From Actinobacteria bacterium UBA2279 (GTDB taxonomy: Bacteria; Actinomycetota; Coriobacteriia; Anaerosomatales; Anaerosomataceae): DNA of 64,000 nucleotides. A model generated the notes under the pieces. It was not told where the DNA came from and did no database searches. It saw only the letters and a program-made list of their open reading frames with translations. How positions within the stretch are numbered: the stretch's first letter is position 1; every line of letters starts with the position of its first letter. Location of the stretch: positions 73,995 through 137,994 of the forward strand of contig DDWT01000021.1 of the NCBI GenBank assembly GCA_002347365.1, written 5' to 3'. Of the stretch, positions 34,592-42,643 are shown in pieces. Made by a program: the position numbers and the translations under genes.

Positions 34592-34729
34592 CAGGTCACA
34601 CTCGTTCCTCACGCTCGGCCACCGCCACGCCTGTCGTCTACATCGGCGATTCTGATAGAGTATGTGAGTCGCTCGCGAACCCGACGCCTTCGAGGCGTGG
34701 TCGCGGACGGGGAAGCGGAGACCCGGGAG

Positions 34730-35815
34730 ATGCGCGGATCCTATAGGCTTGCAGGCGTTCTCATGGTTGCCGCACTCGTTGTGGGGTGCTTCCCTGCGAA
34801 TGCTCCCGCCACCCCCGAGACACCCGTGATCGACATCCCGTTCGCCACCGACACGGCAGCTCTCGGCGCGATCAACGACCAGCTCGACGCCGCCACTGCG
34901 CGCGCGCTTGCGATTGAGACTGAGGTCGCCGCGCTGCGCGCGGACAACGCCGCGCTCGAGGCGCGCATCGCTGTCACTGCTGAACGCATACGTCTTCAGC
35001 GCGCTGAACTCGCTGCCGCCGAGGCGCGACTTGCCGAGGCCCGCGGTCGCTACGAGAAGCGGATCGTTGTCGTCTACAAGCACGGACCGGTCAATCCGCT
35101 TACCTTGCTTCTCACCTCGGAGTCAGTCGGGGACATGTTCGCCCGCGCCTCGCTTCTCTCGCGCATCGCCGAGGAGGACGGTCGCGTGGTATCCGACCTG
35201 AACCTGGCTGCCGCCAATGCCCGCTACCAGGCATCAGCACTAGACGACCTCCGCGCTCAAGACGTCGAACTCAAACGGGTCCAGCAGACGCGCATGGAGT
35301 CCCTGCAGGAGATGCTCGCAGAACAAGAGGCGCTCATCACAAGTCTCACCAAGGAGGCCCAGGCGGTCCTCCTCGCGGCGCGGAAGCTGGATGCAGATAC
35401 GAGAGCGCGCTGGAAAGACAGCTCTGTGCCCAACGGCTCTGTGATCGAGCGTGCCGAAGCTATCGTCCTACCCGATCGGATCTTCCTGTGTTCGGCCTAC
35501 ATGCCCCGCACATACCGCACAACAGGCCACTCGTTCGCAGCCGTCTGCTCCTGGTACGGCAATGAGTTCGATGGACGCCCCACGGCATCCGGACAGATCT
35601 TCAACGAAGACGACTTCACGTGCGCATCGCGCACGCTCCCCTTCGGAACCGTGCTCGCCCTGACCCGGGGCGCCAGGCGCATCATCGTGGTCGTCAACGA
35701 CCGCGGGCCGTTCATTGCCGGCCGAGACCTTGACCTGTCGAAGGCATCGGCGACGGCACTCGGCTTCTCAGGTGTTGCGACCGTCAACGCCGAGGTCGTC
35801 GTCCCCGAAACGTAA
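34730..35815 (+). CDS. RlpA-like (double-psi beta-barrel) lipoprotein with coiled coil
   Basis: A 361-residue lipoprotein: signal MRGSYRLAGVLMVAALVVGC with lipobox LVVGC-type (Cys20), a coiled coil (about 45-230) and a C-terminal RlpA domain (about 272-361: CSWYGNEFDGRPTASGQIF, SRTLPFGTVLAL, VVVNDRGPFIAGRDLDLS). RlpA proteins are septal lytic transglycosylases acting on denuded glycan. ATG 34730 is chosen because the signal peptide begins there; a GTG at 34697 is an alternative. The coiled coil resembles that of the divergent NlpC/P60 protein (LLTSESVGDMFARASLLSRI against LLGTTSFGDFMTRLDLLSRI). Confidence 0.9.
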   Translation: MRGSYRLAGVLMVAALVVGCFPANAPATPETPVIDIPFATDTAALGAINDQLDAATARALAIETEVAALRADNAALEARIAVTAERIRLQRAELAAAEARLAEARGRYEKRIVVVYKHGPVNPLTLLLTSESVGDMFARASLLSRIAEEDGRVVSDLNLAAANARYQASALDDLRAQDVELKRVQQTRMESLQEMLAEQEALITSLTKEAQAVLLAARKLDADTRARWKDSSVPNGSVIERAEAIVLPDRIFLCSAYMPRTYRTTGHSFAAVCSWYGNEFDGRPTASGQIFNEDDFTCASRTLPFGTVLALTRGARRIIVVVNDRGPFIAGRDLDLSKASATALGFSGVATVNAEVVVPET

Positions 35816-35816
35816 G

Positions 35817-35848
35817 CGCGGCCGCCGGCACGATCCCGGTGGCGGCGC
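35817..35848. terminator. Hairpin terminator between convergent RlpA and apt genes
   Basis: GCCGCCGG (35821-35828) pairs with CCGGTGGC (35836-35843) with a 7-nt loop, extended by GC-rich flanks. Placed between two convergent genes, it could act in both directions. Confidence 0.55.
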
Positions 35849-35868
35849 TGCACACTGCCCGTTGTGAA

Positions 35869-36384
35869 TCAGATGACGTGAATCAACGAGACGATCTTCT
35901 TGTCTCCCAGCTTCTCGCGACCGTTGAGGAAGTCGAGTTCGATCAGGAACGCGAAACCCGTCGTCTCTGCCCCCGCGATCTTCACGAGCATGGCTTTCGC
36001 GGCGGCGGTGCCGCCGGTAGCGAGTACGTCGTCGATGATCAGAACCCTATCACCAGGACCCATCGCGTCCTCATGGATCTCCAGCGTATCGGTGCCGTAC
36101 TCGAGTGCGTACTCGGCGCTGGTCGTCTTCCCCGGAAGCTTGCCCGGCTTGCGCGCAGGCACGAACCCGGCCCCGAGCTTGTACGCGAGCGCTCCGCCGA
36201 AGATGAAGCCCCTGGCCTCGGCACCCAGGACCTTGGTGATGCCGGCGTCAGCAAACTCCTCGGCAATCGTATCGATCGCTCCCCGGAAGCCCTCTGGGCT
36301 CGCCAGAAGCGGGGTGATGTCTTTGAAGATGATCCCCTCTTTGGGGAAGTCGGGAATGTCCCGGATGTACTGCTCGAGATCCAA
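35869..36384 (-). CDS. apt: Adenine phosphoribosyltransferase
   Basis: Salvages adenine to AMP with PRPP. The 171-residue protein shows the PRPP loop VLIIDDVLATGGTA and the adenine-specific LGAEARGFIFGGALA. TTG 36384 follows GAGGAGG with 6-7 nt spacing. It ends the minus-strand run that also contains hpt, and works with the purine permease at 17.4 kb. Confidence 0.96.
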   Translation of the reverse strand: MDLEQYIRDIPDFPKEGIIFKDITPLLASPEGFRGAIDTIAEEFADAGITKVLGAEARGFIFGGALAYKLGAGFVPARKPGKLPGKTTSAEYALEYGTDTLEIHEDAMGPGDRVLIIDDVLATGGTAAAKAMLVKIAGAETTGFAFLIELDFLNGREKLGDKKIVSLIHVI

Positions 36385-36449
36385 CGCTGCCTCCTCGTAT
36401 CGGTGAAACCTTGCATAGCCTACATCGAGCCGGGGCTATGAGCCAGCGT

Positions 36450-37436
36450 TCAGAGCAACTCGCCGAGCTTCTCCAGCTGTGCCTGCGTGCCGAGAACGAC
36501 GAGCTGGTCGCCGGGCATGAGCACGGTGTCAGGTGACGGGTTGGTGTTCAGACCGTCGTCCACTCCGTCCACGGCGAGGATGTAGGCACCGGTCTGGTCA
36601 CGCACCTTCGCTTCCCTGATCGAGCGTCCCGACAACCTCGACTCCCGGGTCACCTTCATTGATTCCAGCGAGTAGTCCACCTGGTCACCGTGCGTGACGA
36701 CGTCGAGATAGTCCGACACCACGGGGTGCAGCACCATCGCAGCCATGCGTCGACCGCCGATCACGTTCGGTGTCAAGACACGGTCGGCGCCTGAGCGCAG
36801 GATCTTCACTTCGGAGGCGACCTGCGTCGAACGCGCCACGATATAGAGAGACTCGTTGAGTGTTCGCGCGGTCAAGGAGACGAAGAGATTGTCCGAATCG
36901 GTGTCAAGCGCGGTGACGAGGCCTTTGGCTCGTTTGACACCTGCAGCACACAGGACGTCCTCATCGGTCGCATCGCCCTGCAGATGAAGCCAGCCAGCTT
37001 CCTCGGCTATCGCTGCGCACTCCTCGCACGTGTCCACAACGATGAAGTCCACTCCTTCGTCGGCAAGCGTATGCGCCACGACAGAACCCACGCGTCCGAT
37101 TCCAACAACGATGTAGTGGTCTTTGAGTTCGTTGATGCGCTTGCTCATACGACGTCCCTCCAGCAGACCCTTGAGATGTCCTTCAACCATGAACTCGACG
37201 ATCGTTCCGAACGAGTAGGCTAATCCGGCGACTCCGGCCAGGATCAGAACCATCGTGAATACCCGTCCGCCATCACTCAGCGGGGCGACCTCGTGAAAAC
37301 CGACCGTGGCAATAGTGATGACGGTCATGTAGAGCGCGTCAAGGAAGGACCAGCCCTCGATCGCCGCGTAGCCGAAGGTGCCGAAGGCGAGGACGGCCGC
37401 CAGCACCCCGATCGCGCGAGCAACCCGCCGCAACAT
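36450..37436 (-). CDS. RCK-gated potassium channel (two membrane helices + TrkA-N/TrkA-C)
   Basis: A 328-residue channel: helix 1 (about 7-27), pore helix and filter ATVGF (about 43-47), helix 2 (about 60-82), a linker, then RCK-N with the nucleotide-binding GIGRVG (about 113) and RCK-C (about 245-328). The filter reads TVGF-HEV, not TVGYGD; this variant is seen in several prokaryotic RCK channels and is still expected to conduct K+. It shares one base with the hpt stop (TGATG), so translation is coupled. The ligand is not deducible. Confidence 0.9.
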   Translation of the reverse strand: MLRRVARAIGVLAAVLAFGTFGYAAIEGWSFLDALYMTVITIATVGFHEVAPLSDGGRVFTMVLILAGVAGLAYSFGTIVEFMVEGHLKGLLEGRRMSKRINELKDHYIVVGIGRVGSVVAHTLADEGVDFIVVDTCEECAAIAEEAGWLHLQGDATDEDVLCAAGVKRAKGLVTALDTDSDNLFVSLTARTLNESLYIVARSTQVASEVKILRSGADRVLTPNVIGGRRMAAMVLHPVVSDYLDVVTHGDQVDYSLESMKVTRESRLSGRSIREAKVRDQTGAYILAVDGVDDGLNTNPSPDTVLMPGDQLVVLGTQAQLEKLGELL

Positions 37437-37987
37437 CAGCCCATCACCTCGTCTTTGAGTGTTGCCACGAAAGGCAGATTCCTGAACCGCCCACCGAGAT
37501 CGAGGCCATAGCCCACCACGAACCGATCAGGGATACAGTACCCCCGATAGGCGATCGAGAGATCGGCGATGCGCCGAGCATCCTTGTCGAGCAAGGTGCA
37601 CACCTCGAGAGACGCAGGTTGACGCTGCCGCAATATCCCCATGAGGTAGTGCAGAGTAAGACCGGTGTCGATGATGTCCTCGATGACCAGGACGTGACGA
37701 CCCTCGATCGGGTCGTCAAGATCTTTGGTGATACGCACCGCTGCTCCACCGCCGGCGTATGAGGAGATCGACATGAAGTCCATGGAGAGCGGCAGCTCGA
37801 TGTGCCGACACAGATCGGCCAGGAATATCAGACCGCCGCGCAGGACTGTCAGCAGTACGAGGTCCTTGCCGGCGTAGTCTCGGGTGATCGCAGCCCCGAG
37901 TTCCTCTACCTTGTCCATGATCTCGTCCGGTGACAGAAGCATTCGGTCCAGAAGCGGGTCCGCGAGTATCGCGGTGCGTCCCCTCAC
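37436..37987 (-). CDS. hpt: Hypoxanthine phosphoribosyltransferase
   Basis: Converts hypoxanthine and guanine to IMP and GMP. The 183-residue enzyme holds LLTVLRGGLIFLADL, the flexible loop MSISSYAG, the PRPP motif VLVIEDIIDTGLTL and the base-binding DRFVVGYGLDL. GTG 37987 overlaps the previous stop as GTGA. In many Gram-positives hpt sits beside tilS and ftsH; here it sits in an unrelated set. Confidence 0.96.
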   Translation of the reverse strand: MRGRTAILADPLLDRMLLSPDEIMDKVEELGAAITRDYAGKDLVLLTVLRGGLIFLADLCRHIELPLSMDFMSISSYAGGGAAVRITKDLDDPIEGRHVLVIEDIIDTGLTLHYLMGILRQRQPASLEVCTLLDKDARRIADLSIAYRGYCIPDRFVVGYGLDLGGRFRNLPFVATLKDEVMG

Positions 37988-38415
37988 GACCTGTCCTCTT
38001 CACGTGCAGTCAGCCCGCCGCCCTGATTATGCGGACGCGCTTCAACGGGAATGCCGAACTTGAAGAGCAGTTTCCGGAAGTCCTTCTGGTAGAAGATCTT
38101 GATGTTCACGTCAGGGTAGAGCTCCTTCAGGCGCCTGACCTTCCGGTTCTTCTTCGTCACAAGCTTCTGGTTCATCGTGGTCAGCTCGATGTAGAGATCG
38201 AGGTCCGTAAGGTAGAAATCCGGCGCGAAATACGCGATCACATCGCCCTCCCCGTCCCACTCTATCGGGAAGCGGGTGGGCTCGTACTCCCACCGGATGC
38301 GGTAGAAGTCGAGGATCTGCGCGGCCACCCTCTCGCTCGGGTGAACGAACTCGGTCGCTGCCACTTGGGCCGAGACCGGGAGATCGGCCGATTGCGATTC
38401 GATCGTCTCGGACAT
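37984..38415 (-). CDS. Hypothetical protein, possible PD-(D/E)XK-like fold
   Basis: A 143-residue cytoplasmic protein with no firm family. The core reads YFAPDFYLTDLDLYIELT, then a basic helix KLVTKKNRKVRRLKELYPDVNIKIFY. A PDF...YIE arrangement followed by a Lys-rich helix is typical of restriction-endonuclease-like (VSR/DUF559) folds, though the usual ExK lysine is a Thr here (ELT). It may be an inactive or divergent nuclease, or only resemble one. It is locked between ftsR (5 nt) and hpt (4-nt overlap). Confidence 0.75.
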   Translation of the reverse strand: MSETIESQSADLPVSAQVAATEFVHPSERVAAQILDFYRIRWEYEPTRFPIEWDGEGDVIAYFAPDFYLTDLDLYIELTTMNQKLVTKKNRKVRRLKELYPDVNIKIFYQKDFRKLLFKFGIPVEARPHNQGGGLTAREEDRS

Positions 38416-38420
38416 GGTTC

Positions 38421-39128
38421 CTATACGACGTCCTCGAATACGCGGGAGATCGCGCGATGAAGCATGTGCTTCTTCAGCTCCCCCGTCAGTCTGGTGAGCT
38501 CACCGAGCGTGTCGACGAGTTTCTGGCGCGTCTCCGGAGTGCGGTGACGGAAGGTCGGCATGAGGATCTGCGAGAAGAATCCGACCTCGCGTTCGGCGAA
38601 CGTCTCGTATATGCGGAGATGACGTGGCTCGACACCGAAGCGGCGCAGGTCCCAGCACGAGTGTGCGATGCCGACGTCGACCGCCGATATCTCCTTGCCG
38701 TGATCGCCATCGATCAGCTGGATCAGTCCGAACTCGGCGAGTTCGCGTATGAACACCTCCGGCAGGCCAAGCATGTCCGGTGCCTTGCCGACGGGAACCG
38801 TCTGCGCGTCTTCGAGTGGTAGCGCCATGGCCTCCGCATGCGCAACAACAGGCTCAAGTTCGGCGGGGATCCTCCCCTTGTCGTAGTCAGCCAGCTTCTC
38901 GCGAATGATCGCAAGAGGCATGAAGTGCTCCCTCTGGAGCTTGAGAACCAGCTCAAGGCGCTTGACGTCCGCCGCGCTGAACTTGCGGTACCCACCGGCG
39001 GTTCGGTCGGGTGATACCAGTCCCTCCTCTTCGAGGAAGCGCACCTTCGAGATGCTCAGATCCGAGTACTTGTCGTGGAGATGCTCGACGACCTCGCCGA
39101 TGGTCATGTACTCACGTGTGACAGCCAT
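38421..39128 (-). CDS. ftsR: MerR-family regulator FtsR
   Basis: A 235-residue MerR-type DNA-binding protein. The winged helix is at the N terminus (TIGEVVEHLHDKYSDLSISK, VRFLEEEGLVSPDRTAGGYR), followed by a long coiled region and a C-terminal helical domain (RHLRIYETFAEREVGFFSQI). In Corynebacterium FtsR activates ftsZ and neighbours; the actinobacterial order FHA protein (GarA/OdhI) then ftsR is kept here, with a 1-nt stop/start overlap. The name rests on synteny and layout. Confidence 0.85.
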   Translation of the reverse strand: MAVTREYMTIGEVVEHLHDKYSDLSISKVRFLEEEGLVSPDRTAGGYRKFSAADVKRLELVLKLQREHFMPLAIIREKLADYDKGRIPAELEPVVAHAEAMALPLEDAQTVPVGKAPDMLGLPEVFIRELAEFGLIQLIDGDHGKEISAVDVGIAHSCWDLRRFGVEPRHLRIYETFAEREVGFFSQILMPTFRHRTPETRQKLVDTLGELTRLTGELKKHMLHRAISRVFEDVV

Positions 39129-39586
39129 CAGACTCCGCCTCCTGCGAGGAAGACCATCTTGAAGCGCCCGATCTGCAGTGCGTCGCCGTTCTGGAGATGC
39201 GCCGAGTCGACCAGGACGTCGTTGACGTAGGTGCCGTTCAGCGAGCCCTCATCAGAGACGGCCGCGTCGCCACCGATGACGTCGATGCGTGCGTGACGCC
39301 TCGACACAGTCACATCGTTGAGGAATATGTCACTATCCGGATCGCGGCCGACCGTATAGGCACCGTCCTCGAGGTAGAATCGCTCACCCGTCTCCGCCCC
39401 TTTGTGCACGACCAGTACCGGTATATCAGAGACCTCGACGACGCCGGCCGCGGGGTGTTCCTCTTCGACTCCGACCGGCTTGAATGACGCCGTTGAGCCT
39501 TCGATCCGCAACTCACACGAGGGGCACGTCTCGGCGCCCTCAGGTAGCTTCGCTTCGCATGACGGACAGGTCTCCATGCTCACCAT
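39128..39586 (-). CDS. Zinc-ribbon FHA-domain protein (GarA/OdhI position)
   Basis: A 152-residue protein with an N-terminal two-CxxC zinc ribbon (CPSCEAKL ... CPSCELRI, about 6-26) and a C-terminal FHA domain that binds phosphothreonine (GRDPDSDIFLNDVTVSRRHA, GSLNGTYVND). Synteny with ftsR matches GarA/OdhI, which regulate 2-oxoglutarate dehydrogenase after kinase phosphorylation of an N-terminal Thr. That Thr motif is missing and a zinc ribbon stands in its place, so the control logic probably differs. The start may be ATG 39586 or 39577. Confidence 0.9.
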   Translation of the reverse strand: MVSMETCPSCEAKLPEGAETCPSCELRIEGSTASFKPVGVEEEHPAAGVVEVSDIPVLVVHKGAETGERFYLEDGAYTVGRDPDSDIFLNDVTVSRRHARIDVIGGDAAVSDEGSLNGTYVNDVLVDSAHLQNGDALQIGRFKMVFLAGGGV

Positions 39587-39611
39587 CCCTGCTGGTAGGG
39601 ACTGTACGGCC

Positions 39612-39872
39612 TCAGCTCAGGAAGCCGAACTCCTTCTTCTGGAAGGACTGTGTGATCTGCGCCTCGAGCGCCGAGGCGATCTCAGGGTTCTCCAGTACGT
39701 GAGCGAGCTTCTCCTCGCTCAGGCGATTGCGAACGTAGGGGTCGCCCAGTGCATCGGCGAGCTTGCGCCCGTTGTGCACCTCGCGGATGACGTACTCCAC
39801 GACCCGTTCTTCGACAGCATCGATTGCGAGATCGTCAAGGAACGACTGGATCTTGTCGGCGATCGTTGTCAC
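39612..39872 (-). CDS. Hypothetical small helical protein (86 aa)
   Basis: Not recognised. It is a soluble, all-helical, acidic protein (IADKIQSFLDDLAIDAVEER ... NPEIASALEAQITQSF). GTG 39872 follows AAGGAGGACAC, an excellent Shine-Dalgarno, so it is well translated. It lies between the RsiG-like gene (40 nt) and the FHA gene (25 nt) in an apparent operon. No ligand-binding or catalytic motif is visible. Confidence 0.78.
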   Translation of the reverse strand: MTTIADKIQSFLDDLAIDAVEERVVEYVIREVHNGRKLADALGDPYVRNRLSEEKLAHVLENPEIASALEAQITQSFQKKEFGFLS

Positions 39873-39912
39873 GTGTCCTCCTTGTCAGTCCCGGCTTACC
39901 CGGGGGTGCAGA

Positions 39913-40230
39913 TCACTCTTCTGAGTCGTCATCGGCGTCTTCGGCGGTAACGTCGTACCGCGAAACCCCGCGCATGTCATTTGAGAGAATGTCGATCAGT
40001 CGTTCGAGGTCACCGGGAGAAACGACATCTTCTCCGGCCTCGCGCTGCGTCTTCATCCGACGCACGAGCTCGGCGCGCAAGATATCGATCTTACCGTGCA
40101 GGACACGGCGTCGGTAGCTCACCCGCTGCTCCTCGGCGTAGAGCTCGTCGAGAAGCGCGCGCAGCTCGTCCGGCGTCTTGTCTTGCAGGTCGAGCAGTGC
40201 GTCGTCGGAAGCGTGTTTATCCGGTGCCAT
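39913..40230 (-). CDS. rsiG: RsiG-family anti-sigma-like protein with c-di-GMP motif
   Basis: A 105-residue mostly helical protein. The helix at residues about 21-58 carries E34-x3-S38-x2-R41-x3-H45-x3-D49. RsiG of Streptomyces binds c-di-GMP through E(x3)S(x2)R(x3)Q(x3)D and then holds the sigma factor WhiG; the match is exact except His for Gln. There is a single copy of the motif, as in the dimer-forming RsiG of Rubrobacter. The acidic C-terminal tail (EDADDDSEE) is extra. ATG 40230 follows GGAGGGG. It is first in an operon with ftsR; no sigma-factor gene is in the window. The family call is by motif. Confidence 0.75.
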   Translation of the reverse strand: MAPDKHASDDALLDLQDKTPDELRALLDELYAEEQRVSYRRRVLHGKIDILRAELVRRMKTQREAGEDVVSPGDLERLIDILSNDMRGVSRYDVTAEDADDDSEE

Positions 40231-40274
40231 GTCCCCTCCAACTCCATCACGGAAAGCCGACTTGGCTCGGCCTC

Positions 40275-40283
40275 ATTGTAGCA
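40275..40283 (-). promoter_or_regulatory. Predicted extended -10 promoter for the rsiG-ftsR operon
   Basis: The minus strand reads TGCTACAAT: TACAAT (5/6) with a TGn extension. Transcription would begin near 40268, about 38 nt before the rsiG start, separating this unit from the glycine-cleavage genes. Confidence 0.55.
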
Positions 40284-40342
40284 GACAGCACCCACAAAGA
40301 CGCCTCGACCTCGGCCTCATCCTTACCGGTCGGGTCGACACC

Positions 40343-41143
40343 TTACCTTAGCTCATTCCCCAGTTCAGACGGGGTAGTCGTGCGCAGCGAGAACAGTCCT
40401 GCGGCATCGGCGGACATCGAGTCCTCGGCAGACGTCCGGACGCCCGGCTCGAACTCGATACCCAGCACACGCTCGAATGCCCCGATGACCGCCGAGCGCA
40501 CTGCAGAATCGTCCGGAACGGTGGACAGCACGTCGGCAATAGTGACCGTGCGTCGCGCAAGATCCTCCGTCGCCGCACTATCGAGGCGGAATACGCGCGC
40601 CTCTCGAGCAACGTCCCGCGTACGCACGAACGACCCATGCTGAAGGCAGGAATCCCGATGCCATACCTGGGCACTGCCCGAGAGCTTCGCTGCACCCAGA
40701 GAGAGGTCCGCATTCGTCGCATGCAGGTAGCAGGCGCCTGCCCCGCGATCGCCGCGTGCCCGTGATGTCAGATCCGCATCGATACCGAGTGTCCTGTACG
40801 CCTCTACCAGCGCGCCGCAGAGCATGCGATAACTCGCAGCCACCCCTCGCGGCAGCCCGTCACGTGTGCCCGCGACGACAGAGTACGTCACCTCATCGTC
40901 GTGAAGCACTCCCCGTCCGCCGGTAGGACGTCGGACGACATCGATCCCGAGGCGACTGCAAAGCTCGAGGTCGACGTCCTCGACGGGCTGGAACTTGCCA
41001 AGCGTCACCGTGGGTACGCGCCACCGGTACAAGCGTAGCGTGGGCGGGACAGCGTGTTCCGCGTGAGCATGCAAGACGGTCCGGTCGATGGCCATGTTGC
41101 GTGCGCCGTCCACCGGACCGTCGATGATGAGTCGCCACTTCAC
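40343..41143 (-). CDS. Lipoate-protein ligase A / LipM-type octanoyltransferase family
   Basis: A 266-residue biotin/lipoate transferase-fold protein that modifies lipoyl domains. It has RRPTGGRGVLHDDEVTYSVV and the lysine-bearing GAAKLSGSAQVWHRDSCLQHG. A cysteine (ACYLHATNADL) sits where LipM has its catalytic Cys, so octanoyl transfer to GcvH, as in B. subtilis LipM, is favoured over ATP-dependent lipoate ligation. Both remain possible. Its place 18 nt after gcvPB suits a role in loading GcvH, whose Lys62 is the target. No LipA is encoded nearby. Confidence 0.88.
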   Translation of the reverse strand: MKWRLIIDGPVDGARNMAIDRTVLHAHAEHAVPPTLRLYRWRVPTVTLGKFQPVEDVDLELCSRLGIDVVRRPTGGRGVLHDDEVTYSVVAGTRDGLPRGVAASYRMLCGALVEAYRTLGIDADLTSRARGDRGAGACYLHATNADLSLGAAKLSGSAQVWHRDSCLQHGSFVRTRDVAREARVFRLDSAATEDLARRTVTIADVLSTVPDDSAVRSAVIGAFERVLGIEFEPGVRTSAEDSMSADAAGLFSLRTTTPSELGNELR

Positions 41144-41161
41144 TGCAGTCGCCCTGAGGGG

Positions 41162-42643
41162 CTAGGCCTCCTTGGGGCTCCACGCCACGTCGAGGTTCTT
41201 GACCGCACCCGCCTCATCCAGTCGACGCACGGGCGTGCCATACGGCGCGCCGTGCAGAAGATCGGGATCGCGACGGGCTTCCTCGGCGATGCGAAGCATC
41301 ACTTCGGCAAAACGGTCGAGCGTTGCCTTGCCCTCGGTCTCGGTCGGCTCGATCATGATGGCTTCTTCGACTATCAGCGGGAAGTAGATCGTCGGCGGGT
41401 GGTAACCGTAATCGAGCAAGCGCTTCGCGATGTCGAGCGTGCGTACGCCCGACTCCTTGCGCTGACGCTTCCCTGACAACACGAACTCGTGCATGCACGT
41501 CCGATCGTACGGCAGATCGTAGGCGCCCTTCAGCTTCTCCTTGAGGTAGTTGGCCGAGAGGACAGCCTGCTCCGAGGCCTCCTCCAGACCGATACCCCCG
41601 AGCGCGCGTACGTACGCGTAGGCGCGAACCAAGACGCCGACGTTGCCGTTGAAGGAACGAACCCGCCCGATCGAGTGCGCGGGCGTCACGAGTCCGAACG
41701 ATCCGTCATCGAGACGCGCAGCCGTCGGTCCGGGCAGATATCCCGCAAGGAAGTCACGCACCGCTACCGGGCCCGCGCCGGGGCCACCGCCGCCATGCGG
41801 AGTGCTGAACGTCTTGTGGAGGTTGATGTGCAGAGCATCGAAGCCCATGTCTCCGGGTCGAGCCTTGCCCATGATCGCATTCATGTTCGCGCCATCGCAG
41901 TAGGCAAGCGCGCCGACCGCGTGTACCGCATCGGTGATCGCAAGGATGTTCTCGTCGAAAAGCCCGAGTGTGTTCGGGTTGGTGAGCATCAGTGCAGCAA
42001 CATCCGTGTCGAGCGCCGCCTTGAGCGCGTCAAGATCCACTCCGCCGTTCTGGTCACTCGGAATCGTCGTGACTTCATAGCCGCACATCGCGACGGTAGC
42101 CGGGTTCGTGCCGTGCGCGGAGTCCGGGATGATCACGCGCTTGCGCGGGTCGCCGTTGGCCTTGTGATAGGCCCTGATACACATCAGACCCGTCAACTCA
42201 CCATGTGCGCCGGCAGCCGGCTGCAGCGTGACCGCGGGCAGGCCCGCGACCTCGGCAAGTGCTTCTTGAAGTCCGACCATCATCTCGAGCACACCCTGCA
42301 CGGTCTCGACAGGCTGATACGGGTGTGTACCGGCGAAGCCGGGAAGGCGGCACGCCCACTCGTTGATCTTGGGGTTGTACTTCATGGTGCAACTGCCGAG
42401 CGGGTAGAACCCGTTGTCTACACCGAAGTTCGCCTCAGCCAGGTGCGCGTAGTGGCGCGCCAGATCGATCTCAGCGACCTGGGGCAACATCGCAGGGACG
42501 TGTCGCTTCTGACCGGCAAGTACTGCGTCGAGGTCGGGCATCGGAACGTCAGGCATGGGCGCATCCACGCAGCGCGCATCGGCGGATCCGAGTTCGAAGA
42601 CCAGGCGACCGGTCAGAGGCTCGCGTACCGGATACTCGCTCAC
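41162..42643 (-). CDS. gcvPB: Glycine dehydrogenase (decarboxylating) subunit 2
   Basis: PLP-bearing half of the split P-protein (493 residues); decarboxylates glycine and passes aminomethyl to lipoyl-GcvH. The PLP lysine is in INLHKTFSTPHGGGGPGAGP. The split form is usual in Gram-positives, archaea and Thermus. GTG 42643 overlaps the gcvPA stop by 4 nt, coupling the two subunits. Confidence 0.97.
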   Translation of the reverse strand: MSEYPVREPLTGRLVFELGSADARCVDAPMPDVPMPDLDAVLAGQKRHVPAMLPQVAEIDLARHYAHLAEANFGVDNGFYPLGSCTMKYNPKINEWACRLPGFAGTHPYQPVETVQGVLEMMVGLQEALAEVAGLPAVTLQPAAGAHGELTGLMCIRAYHKANGDPRKRVIIPDSAHGTNPATVAMCGYEVTTIPSDQNGGVDLDALKAALDTDVAALMLTNPNTLGLFDENILAITDAVHAVGALAYCDGANMNAIMGKARPGDMGFDALHINLHKTFSTPHGGGGPGAGPVAVRDFLAGYLPGPTAARLDDGSFGLVTPAHSIGRVRSFNGNVGVLVRAYAYVRALGGIGLEEASEQAVLSANYLKEKLKGAYDLPYDRTCMHEFVLSGKRQRKESGVRTLDIAKRLLDYGYHPPTIYFPLIVEEAIMIEPTETEGKATLDRFAEVMLRIAEEARRDPDLLHGAPYGTPVRRLDEAGAVKNLDVAWSPKEA

